From NCBI GenBank assembly GCA_002392745.1, contig DGHR01000003.1:62001-126000 (forward strand): 64,000 nt of DNA, given 5' to 3'. Origin of the DNA: Bacteroidales bacterium UBA3843. Its GTDB lineage: Bacteria; Bacteroidota; Bacteroidia; Bacteroidales; Paludibacteraceae. Each line of letters starts with the position of its first letter. Position 1 is the stretch's first letter. The notes below the pieces were generated by a model. It ran no database searches, was not told where the DNA came from, and saw nothing but the letters and a program-made list of their open reading frames with translations. A program made the position numbers and the translations under genes. This document shows positions 58,404-64,000 of the stretch, piece by piece.

Positions 58404-58462
58404 GATTGGTAAAACCTCATCCCGCCCCTCTCTTCATGAGAGGGAGAAAGGGATTGGTAAAA
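58404..58462. repeat. Hairpin flanked by 11-bp direct repeats
   Basis: GATTGGTAAAA occurs at 58404-58414 and 58452-58462. Between them lies an inverted repeat CCCTCTC-TTCAT-GAGAGGG (58426-58444). The arrangement looks like a small inserted hairpin with target duplication. Confidence 0.6.
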
Positions 58463-58515
58463 AACAACTATAACCAATAACCTATAACCAATAACCTTTA
58501 ACCTTTACCCATTAC

Positions 58516-58905
58516 CTATCTCGACATAAACTCCTCAAAGGTATTATCGGAATAATAGACTACAATCTTTGTAATCTGCTTGGCGGGAGCTGCTATTACC
58601 TGCGGCTCCTCTTTGGGCATATCCGTACGCGTTTTCTTGGTTCCGTCTGGCGGCAACGCGTCAAAGAGCCCTGCTTCCTGGCCGGGAACGGTGCGCCACA
58701 TCTCACCTTTACCTACAACCAGCCACTCCGGATTCAGGGTCGGATACCTTTCCATGATACGTTTCATCACATCCAGACTCGGATTGTTGCGGCCAGCCAT
58801 CATATTGCTGATAGTACCAGGCTGTACGTGTATCTCAGCGGCAAACTGACGGGCTGTTAATCCTAAGCTTTCTTGCACCTGTTTAATGCGCTCTCTCTCG
58901 TTCAT
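58516..58905 (-). CDS. XRE-type helix-turn-helix regulator
   Basis: 129 residues. HTH at about 5-62: ERIKQVQESLGLTARQFAAE, VQPGTISNMMAGRNNPSLDV, then MKRIMERYPTLNPEWLVVGKGEMW, where the 'LNPEWLxxGxGxM' end is typical of phage CI-like and bacteroidal XRE repressors. A short Pro/Lys-rich link follows, then a small C-terminal strand-helix (ITKIVVYYSDNTFEEFMS) that could mediate dimer formation. Its promoter (58970-59001) faces away from the peptide gene at 59583. The gene-free region between has nine TTCACA/TGTGAA hexamers; it is a good candidate to bind them. Confidence 0.88.
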   Translation of the reverse strand: MNERERIKQVQESLGLTARQFAAEIHVQPGTISNMMAGRNNPSLDVMKRIMERYPTLNPEWLVVGKGEMWRTVPGQEAGLFDALPPDGTKKTRTDMPKEEPQVIAAPAKQITKIVVYYSDNTFEEFMSR

Positions 58906-58969
58906 AAGAAAAATATTTTCAAATATTCAATTCTCAGATAAAATAATACGGCATTTTGTAAAACCGCTG

Positions 58970-59001
58970 CAAAGGTACAAAAAAATATCGAAATACACAA
59001 A
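58970..59001 (-). promoter_or_regulatory. Promoter of the XRE regulator gene
   Basis: Minus strand TTTG-N20-TACCTTTG, with a leader of about 60 nt. The -33 box overlaps ACACAAATGTGT, next to the cluster of TTCACA/TGTGAA sites. Confidence 0.72.
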
Positions 59002-59541
59002 TGTGTGCAGCATTTTGTTGTGAATATTTTTTCACATTTGTGAATATCAGAAACCTATTCTGTGTTCACATTCATAACCACACCGTCCTTTCTCTCATGC
59101 CTCTGCCGGAAGTACCCCACAGACACTGACAAATGCAACCATAGTGCGTAAATATATCGTTCTTTTAGTCTAATTAAACGGCATAAACTGCTGATTATTA
59201 GCAATTTGCAACAACAACACAAAGTATTCATGTGTCTTTTGCTGACTGTTTGCATATTTACATATTTTGTCTTAAAGTGTTAGTTTATATAAAATCACTA
59301 TCTGTTGATTTTCAGCAAATTATATTTGTAGTAAATAAGTATATGCTTTGGTTTCCGCATTCTCTCCATCCGGAATATTGAGGCGTATTCATGCGTTCAC
59401 TCCCCTACTCTGTTAATACATTGGGTTATCAGATTTGAGGTAAATTTATCTGCCGGATATTCATTTTGTGAACGACACAATTGTGTGCATTTTCTACTTG
59501 TTTTGCGTTCACATTTATTCCGCAAAAATTCACACATTTTT

Positions 59542-59573
59542 CTTGCATAATTCACAAGAATATACTACCTTTG
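59542..59573 (+). promoter_or_regulatory. Promoter of the 48-residue peptide gene
   Basis: CTTG-N20-TACCTTTG, ending only 9 bp before the ATG. The spacer contains TTCACA (59551) and the start region another (59576). Confidence 0.75.
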
Positions 59574-59582
59574 CATTCACAA

Positions 59583-59729
59583 ATGAAAGAGAGACTTTCT
59601 ATATTATTCAATAAGCTTCAATCTGCACTCTTGCAGTTATTCATTGAGGCAAATGATAACTCTTCCCTAACCGATGGTAGCGACAACTGCTACACCGGTG
59701 CGCATTGTGGTACTTTTAACCGCAAGTAG
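59583..59729 (+). CDS. 48-residue peptide with a two-cysteine tail
   Basis: The start at 59583 follows a good promoter, with almost no leader; a longer frame from 59481 would cross that promoter. Residues 1-25 (MKERLSILFNKLQSALLQLF) form an amphipathic helix. Residues 26-48 are Ser/Thr/Gly/Asn-rich with Cys36 and Cys42 (SDNCYTGAHCGTFNRK). The helix-plus-small-polar-tail plan looks like precursors of modified peptides or signal peptides, but there is no GG cleavage site and no modification enzyme nearby. An unknown regulator target or a toxin are other options. Confidence 0.5.
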   Translation: MKERLSILFNKLQSALLQLFIEANDNSSLTDGSDNCYTGAHCGTFNRK

Positions 59730-59748
59730 CAATAATTTTCTCCATACA

Positions 59749-59780
59749 TTTGCATATATGCAAAAAAAAGTGTATCTTTG
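59749..59780 (+). promoter_or_regulatory. Promoter of the ABC permease / ispE unit
   Basis: TTTG-N20-TATCTTTG with the spacer starting CATATATGC; nearly the same as the promoter at 13452-13483. Confidence 0.78.
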
Positions 59781-59802
59781 CAGTCGCAAATGAGTTTTCT
59801 AT

Positions 59803-60678
59803 ATGGAGGATGTCAAACAAACCTTGCCGCAAGAGCAGGAATGGACAACTGTTATCAAGCCCAAAAATAAGTTACTGAGCGTAGACCTGAATGAGATTTG
59901 GCGCTATCGGGACCTGATGTTTTTGTTTGTAAAACGTAATATCATCACGCAATACAAACAGACCGTTCTTGGCCCGTTATGGTATTTGATACAGCCGATG
60001 ATGACAACTATCATGTACATGGTTGTGTTCGGCGGTATAGCGAAGATCTCGACAGACGGTCTCCCCCAGCCTTTGTTCTATCTGGCGGGTATCAGTTTCT
60101 GGCAGTATTTTGCGGATTGTCTGAACAAGACCAGTAACACCTTTGTCAACAACGCCGGAATTTTCGGCAAAGTCTATTTCCCGCGTTTGGTGACTCCTCT
60201 GAGCGACGTTATCAGCAATCTGGTGCGGTTTGGCATACAGTTCGGATTGTTCCTGTGCGTGTACGCGTATTACCTTATATTTACGGACGCAAACGTATGC
60301 CCTAATTGGTATGCCCTTCTCTTCCCCTTCCTGGTAATGATGCTGGCGGGCCTGGCGTTGGGATTCGGAATCTTGTTTTCCAGTATGACCACCAAATATC
60401 GGGACCTGCAATTGCTCCTCGGTTTCTTTGTCAGCCTCTGGATGTACGCAACGCCGGTAATCTATCCGCTATCTACTATCACGAATGAGAAAATACTCTT
60501 TGTGATGAAACTCAATCCGCTGACGGGTATCATAGAGTTCTTCAAGTACGGTTTTCTGGGCGTTGGCTGCCACGAATGGTGGATGTTGGGATATAGCTTC
60601 TGCTTTATGGTGGTTCTGCTTGCTGTCGGAATCGTTGTATTCAACAAGGTGCAGCGCTCGTTTATGGACACTGTCTGA
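59803..60678 (+). CDS. ABC-2 type permease of the polysaccharide-export class
   Basis: 291 residues with six membrane helices. The N-terminal 'IWRYRDLMFLFVKRNIITQY' and 'LGPLWYLIQPMMTTIMYMVV' are the marks of Wzm/TagG-like permeases that export O-antigen or related glycans. It needs an ATPase partner (Wzt-like), normally the next gene, but ispE follows instead. The peptide gene lies 73 bp upstream, behind a separate promoter. A glycan substrate is favoured by the family. Confidence 0.9.
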   Translation: MEDVKQTLPQEQEWTTVIKPKNKLLSVDLNEIWRYRDLMFLFVKRNIITQYKQTVLGPLWYLIQPMMTTIMYMVVFGGIAKISTDGLPQPLFYLAGISFWQYFADCLNKTSNTFVNNAGIFGKVYFPRLVTPLSDVISNLVRFGIQFGLFLCVYAYYLIFTDANVCPNWYALLFPFLVMMLAGLALGFGILFSSMTTKYRDLQLLLGFFVSLWMYATPVIYPLSTITNEKILFVMKLNPLTGIIEFFKYGFLGVGCHEWWMLGYSFCFMVVLLAVGIVVFNKVQRSFMDTV

Positions 60679-60716
60679 TGGACCGTTGCTGATTTCCCAA
60701 TACGCTTCGTAGTTTC

Positions 60717-61586
60717 ATGATTTACTACCCTAACTGCAAAATCAATCTGGGTCTGCGCGTGATTGACAGACGCGAGGACGGCTACCATACTATTGAGACG
60801 GTGTTCGTCCCGGTATATGCGTTGCACGACGAACTGGAGGTAACGCCTGCAGACGCTTTCTCGTTTGTACAGCAGGGACTCGTTGTGGATTGTCCGGCAG
60901 AGGAGAATCTGATAGTCCGTTGCTACAGACAGATGGCTGCCCGCTATCCGCAGATCCGCCCCGTTGCTGTCCGGTTTCGGAAAAACATCCCTTTTGGCGC
61001 CGGTTTGGGAGGAGGCAGTAGCGATGCTGCGCATATGGCTATAGCCCTGAATGATTTGTTTGGACTCGGTCTGAGCCGTGAACAATTGGCGGCAGAGGTC
61101 CGTTCGTTAGGCGCCGATTGTCCGTTCTTTATATATAATACCGCATGTTTTGCCGAAGGAATCGGAGACATACTGACTCCTGTCTCGCTTGATCTGAGCC
61201 GTTTCCGCATATTGCTCGTCAAACCGACCGAAAGTGTTAGCACGCGCGAGGCATACGCAGGTATCGCTTTGCATCCGGAAGCCGCCGGCAAACTGATGGC
61301 GTGCCTGACCAATCCGGATATTCCTGCGCTGCTGCAAAAAGAGACACCCGTCATTAATGACTTCGAACAGACCGTCTTCCCGCTCCATCCGGCTATCGCA
61401 AAAATAAAACAGCGCATGCTGGATGCAGGCGCTGTTTATGCAAGTATGAGCGGCAGTGGGTCAACCGTGTTTGGACTTTTTGAGAACAATCCGGAAAGTA
61501 GTTCCTATTCCCGGTTGGGAATGCTTGAGCAGGAGTTTGCCTCCATGGTATTGCTCAACGATTCGCTTGGCCAATGGAAGGCCTAA
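60717..61586 (+). CDS. ispE: 4-diphosphocytidyl-2-C-methyl-D-erythritol kinase
   Basis: 289 residues. GHMP kinase: an N-terminal PNCKINLGLRVIDRREDGYH (substrate binding), ATP motif PFGAGLGGGSSDAA at 92-105, and C-terminal ASMSGSGSTVFGLF. Fourth step of the MEP isoprenoid pathway. Unusually, all residues after the GSGS motif (about 249-289) are encoded in DNA that also encodes, on the other strand, the end of a histidine kinase. Its final segment (FASMVLLNDSLGQWKA) differs from the usual short C-terminus. Confidence 0.95.
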   Translation: MIYYPNCKINLGLRVIDRREDGYHTIETVFVPVYALHDELEVTPADAFSFVQQGLVVDCPAEENLIVRCYRQMAARYPQIRPVAVRFRKNIPFGAGLGGGSSDAAHMAIALNDLFGLGLSREQLAAEVRSLGADCPFFIYNTACFAEGIGDILTPVSLDLSRFRILLVKPTESVSTREAYAGIALHPEAAGKLMACLTNPDIPALLQKETPVINDFEQTVFPLHPAIAKIKQRMLDAGAVYASMSGSGSTVFGLFENNPESSSYSRLGMLEQEFASMVLLNDSLGQWKA

Positions 61587-62576
61587 TCCCCAGCCGCGTT
61601 CCTTAGTGGTATATCCGGCATCGAATATATGCCTCTGGACCGAAGTGTCCATTCCTCTGCCGTTATCCGAAATATCCAGCATTATATCGTGTTCATTCTC
61701 ATGAATCTGAAACGATATACTGCCCTCTCCCGCCATGGCATCTACGGCATTTTTCAATATATTCTCTATCACCCATTGCATCAGCGGTGCGTTTAATTCC
61801 AACCGACGCTCAATTCCGGCAAGAGCAGTGGTGTCTATTTGAATCTTACTGCCTGCGCGTGGACGCATATAATTGACGGCATCCATTATAACCGGAATCA
61901 AATCCATTGTTGCCAGTTCCGGTTCGCTTCCTATCTTCTGGAAACGGTCGGCGATAATCTGCAGACGGTCGATATCGCGCTTCATCTGCGGGATATACGG
62001 GTCGTTGGGATAACTGTCTGCCAATAGTTGCTGCCAGGCGTTTAGCGATGAAATAGGTGTGCCTAACTGATGAGCAGTCTCTTTGCTCAATCCTACCCAC
62101 AATCTGTTTTGCTCACTGCGCTGAGCTGTCAGCATCATAATTACAGAGATGGCAATAAAGATGAAAATCAATGCAAACTGTGCAAACGGCACATAGCGGA
62201 GCTGGGTCAGCAGTTGGCTGTCATCGTAGTATATATACTGCTCGACGCCCTCTGCTATCTTGATGGTAATCGGTCCGTGCAATGTACGCGGGTCTGCAAC
62301 TGCTCGTGTGACGTTTCTGCTGGCCAGCACGTTTCCTTCTGCATCGCATATATATACAGGAATGGTGGCGTTCCCCTCTATAATGGAAGTCACAAAGTCT
62401 ATATCTGCTTCCTCGTCCGCCAGTATGAGTTGACGCGTCGCTTCAGCCCATACAGCCATGTTTTTCTGTTCCTCCTGCTGCAGTTTATGCGAGAGGTTGT
62501 TGGTAAATAATACTGAAATAGCCACGATAAACATGGCTATTATCAGTACTATTGTTCCGATTTGTCGGTTATTCAT
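61461..62576 (-). CDS. Sensor histidine kinase
   Basis: 371 residues. Membrane helices at about 7-25 and 131-150 flank a periplasmic sensor region of about 105 residues. H-box SKETAHQLGTPISSL with phospho-acceptor His169, N-box ENILKNAVDAM at 271-281, G1 DISDNGRG at 301-308, G2 GWGLGLPLAK at 328-337. No HAMP domain is clear. No response regulator is adjacent. Its last about 41 codons overlap the ispE 3' end on the other strand. It lies 19 bp downstream of the decarboxylase beta gene, in the same direction. Confidence 0.95.
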   Translation of the reverse strand: MNNRQIGTIVLIIAMFIVAISVLFTNNLSHKLQQEEQKNMAVWAEATRQLILADEEADIDFVTSIIEGNATIPVYICDAEGNVLASRNVTRAVADPRTLHGPITIKIAEGVEQYIYYDDSQLLTQLRYVPFAQFALIFIFIAISVIMMLTAQRSEQNRLWVGLSKETAHQLGTPISSLNAWQQLLADSYPNDPYIPQMKRDIDRLQIIADRFQKIGSEPELATMDLIPVIMDAVNYMRPRAGSKIQIDTTALAGIERRLELNAPLMQWVIENILKNAVDAMAGEGSISFQIHENEHDIMLDISDNGRGMDTSVQRHIFDAGYTTKERGWGLGLPLAKRIVEQYHGGKLLLKHSQPGIGTTFRIVLKKSKHG

Positions 62577-62595
62577 AAAAAACGGTATTCTGCTA

Positions 62596-63771
62596 TCAGC
62601 CGAGCATGGTCAGAAGCACTCCGGCTGCTACGGCCGAACCGATCACACCTGCTACGTTCGGTCCCATTGCGTGCATCAGCAGGAAGTTCGACGGATTCTC
62701 CTCTTGACCCACTGTCTGGCTTACACGAGCAGCCATCGGTACTGCCGAAACACCGGCCGAACCAATCAGCGGATTGATTTTGTCCTTGAGGAAGAGGTTC
62801 ATGAACTTAGCCAGCAACACACCTCCTGCACTACCCAATCCGAAGGCAATGATACCCATCGCCAAAATCATGAGTGTTTGCAGATTGAGGAAACTACCTG
62901 CTGTAGCTGTAGCTCCGACAGACAAACCGAGGAAAATAACTACGATGTTCATCAGTTCGTTTTGTGCCGTCTTGCTCAATCGGTCTACGACGCCGCACTC
63001 TTTCATCAGGTTGCCGAGCATCAAGCATCCGATCAGCGGTGCAGCATCCGGTAAGATAAGCGCTACGATGGCTGTAATGATAATCGGGAACACAATCTTC
63101 TCGGTCTTGCTAACTGGACGAAGCTGTCCCATCTTGATGGCTCGCTCCTTCTTAGTCGTCAGCGCGCGCATGATAGGCGGCTGAATGACCGGCACGAGCG
63201 CCATGTAACTATAGGCTGCGATAGCAATCGGGCCCAAGAGATGCGGAGCCAGCTTGGAGGTAAGGAAGATAGATGTAGGTCCATCTGCACCACCGATGAT
63301 TCCAATGGAACCGGCTTCAGCGGGTGTAAAGCCAAGCGCGTTGGCGCAAAGGAAAGTCACGAAGATTCCTATCTGCGCTGCAGCACCCAGGACGAGTGAT
63401 TTCGGGTTGGCAATCAGCGGACCGAAGTCAGTCATGGCACCTACGCCGATAAATATCAGACACGGATACACGCCAGCTTTGACACCGATATACAGTACGT
63501 CCAACAAACCGCCCTCTTTGAGGATTGCTCCATAGGAATGGTAGGCCGGGCTGGACGGATCCAGAAACGCAGACCATAATTCGCTGTGAAACATACCTGC
63601 GCCCGGCAAGTTGGTCAACAACATGCCAAAAGCAATCGGAAGAAGCAATAACGGTTCGTATTTCTTATGGATGGCCAGGTACAGCAGAAAGAAACTGATA
63701 AGCAACATTAGTCCCTGTTGCCATGTCATCTGCATGAACCCCATCCCTTGAAAAAATTCCAAAATATCCAT
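62596..63771 (-). CDS. Na+-translocating decarboxylase beta subunit
   Basis: 391 residues, about ten membrane helices. The conserved [11 protein letters not shown] with Asp163 (Na+ site) and PPIMRAL segment mark the OadB/MmdB/GcdB beta subunit. The complex uses decarboxylation of oxaloacetate, methylmalonyl-CoA or similar acids to pump Na+. The upstream gene encodes the biotin carrier. In Bacteroidota this is usually a methylmalonyl-CoA or oxaloacetate type; which one cannot be told here. Confidence 0.94.
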   Translation of the reverse strand: MDILEFFQGMGFMQMTWQQGLMLLISFFLLYLAIHKKYEPLLLLPIAFGMLLTNLPGAGMFHSELWSAFLDPSSPAYHSYGAILKEGGLLDVLYIGVKAGVYPCLIFIGVGAMTDFGPLIANPKSLVLGAAAQIGIFVTFLCANALGFTPAEAGSIGIIGGADGPTSIFLTSKLAPHLLGPIAIAAYSYMALVPVIQPPIMRALTTKKERAIKMGQLRPVSKTEKIVFPIIITAIVALILPDAAPLIGCLMLGNLMKECGVVDRLSKTAQNELMNIVVIFLGLSVGATATAGSFLNLQTLMILAMGIIAFGLGSAGGVLLAKFMNLFLKDKINPLIGSAGVSAVPMAARVSQTVGQEENPSNFLLMHAMGPNVAGVIGSAVAAGVLLTMLG

Positions 63772-63812
63772 TTGGCAATTTTTAATTAGTGATTTGTAAA
63801 TGGTAAGTTATA

Positions 63813-64000
63813 TTAGCCGAGAACAACGAGCACGTCATCCTGCATCACATTCTGGCCGGCAGCTACCAAAATCTGTTTAATTGTGGCATCCTGCTCTGCC
63901 ATGATGGCATTCTCCATTTTCATGGACTCCAGGGTCAGAAGAGTGTCGCCTTTCTTGACAGCCTGTCCTTCGCTTACCAATACTTTGATAACCGAACCGG
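63813..64000 (-). CDS. Biotin carrier subunit of the Na+-pumping decarboxylase, 5' partial
   Basis: The C-terminal 61 residues only; the gene continues past the window edge. The biotinylation motif ESMKMEN is present, with GSVIKVLVSEGQAVKKGD before it and a VAAGQNVMQDDVLVVLG end. The biotin on the Lys shuttles CO2 from the carboxyltransferase to the beta subunit. Upstream of the beta subunit gene and co-oriented. Confidence 0.92.
   Translation of the reverse strand, partial: GSVIKVLVSEGQAVKKGDTLLTLESMKMENAIMAEQDATIKQILVAAGQNVMQDDVLVVLG

Larger units (their letters stand above)
58906..59582. other. Regulatory intergenic region with TTCACA hexamers
   Basis: 677 bp with no supported gene. TGTGAA at 59019, 59039 and 59467; TTCACA at 59031, 59065, 59508, 59529, 59551 and 59576. 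TTCACA-TT-TGTGAA at 59031-59044 is a full palindrome. Hexamers 59551 and 59576 sit in the spacer and at the start of the small-peptide promoter. About 0.3 copies would be expected by chance. Confidence 0.65.

Noticed and set aside
59481..59582. Longer version of the 48-residue peptide
   Set aside because: The extra codons cross the promoter at 59542-59573 and would not be transcribed from it.

Overview
The window looks like chromosomal DNA of a gut-type member of the Bacteroidales (Bacteroidota). The evidence is a dozen promoters of the Bacteroidota TTTG-N20-TAnnTTTG type, a B12-uptake locus of BtuG/BtuH/BtuF type, a bacteroidal V-type ATPase operon with the DUF2764 gene, a bacteroidal rnpB, and several secreted proteins sharing a short C-terminal tail that resembles type IX secretion (T9SS) sorting tails. 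A Paludibacteraceae-like relative is my guess, not a demonstrated assignment. No integrase, transposase, phage module or CRISPR array was seen.

Layout. 1-4.1 kb: corrinoid capture (BtuG-like propeller, entering from outside the window; double-DUF4465 BtuH-like; BtuF-like lipoprotein), facing a small CWC zinc-ribbon-like gene. 4.4-8.1 kb, minus strand: GH13 amylase, YihY/BrkB membrane protein, RNase P RNA and tRNA-Gly(CCC). 8.3-13.5 kb: a dispersed repeat, two small lipoproteins, and a three-gene envelope operon. 13.9-26.5 kb, plus strand: one long run of a DUF2059-like gene, gyrA, a TPR gene, ruvX, def, mntP, a DUF3109 gene, cinA, a transporter fused to a PD40-OmpA module, and a secreted phosphoesterase. 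26.6-38.3 kb: V-ATPase operon E-DUF2764-A-[M6 protease]-B-D-I-K, then fabD and an SDR gene, ending at a strong terminator. 38.3-50.3 kb: a membrane-bound AraC-type regulator, a 3351-residue secreted protein and a small C-terminally anchored protein, with its own promoter and terminator. 50.4-54.4 kb: a structured leader and a two-gene type III restriction-modification system. 54.5-58.3 kb: YkvA-like gene, second copy of the dispersed repeat, a conserved basic protein, and lon. 58.3-59.8 kb: tandem repeats, an XRE regulator and, divergently, a 48-residue peptide gene; the region between holds nine copies of the hexamer TTCACA/TGTGAA. 59.8-64 kb: a lone ABC-2 polysaccharide-type permease and ispE, convergent with and overlapping a histidine kinase gene, then a Na+-pumping decarboxylase beta subunit and the end of its biotin carrier.

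The points I consider most worth following are: (a) the XRE regulator / short peptide / repeated hexamer locus at 58.5-59.8 kb; (b) the transporter-PD40-OmpA fusion at 22.0-24.9 kb; (c) the two inverted copies of a ~150-bp repeat built of 11-bp iterations, GGCACTTT repeats and a TATAC palindrome; (d) the M6 protease gene inside the V-ATPase operon; (e) the mosaic, AT-rich recognition region in the type III methyltransferase. All functional statements come from reading motifs by eye; no database search was possible.
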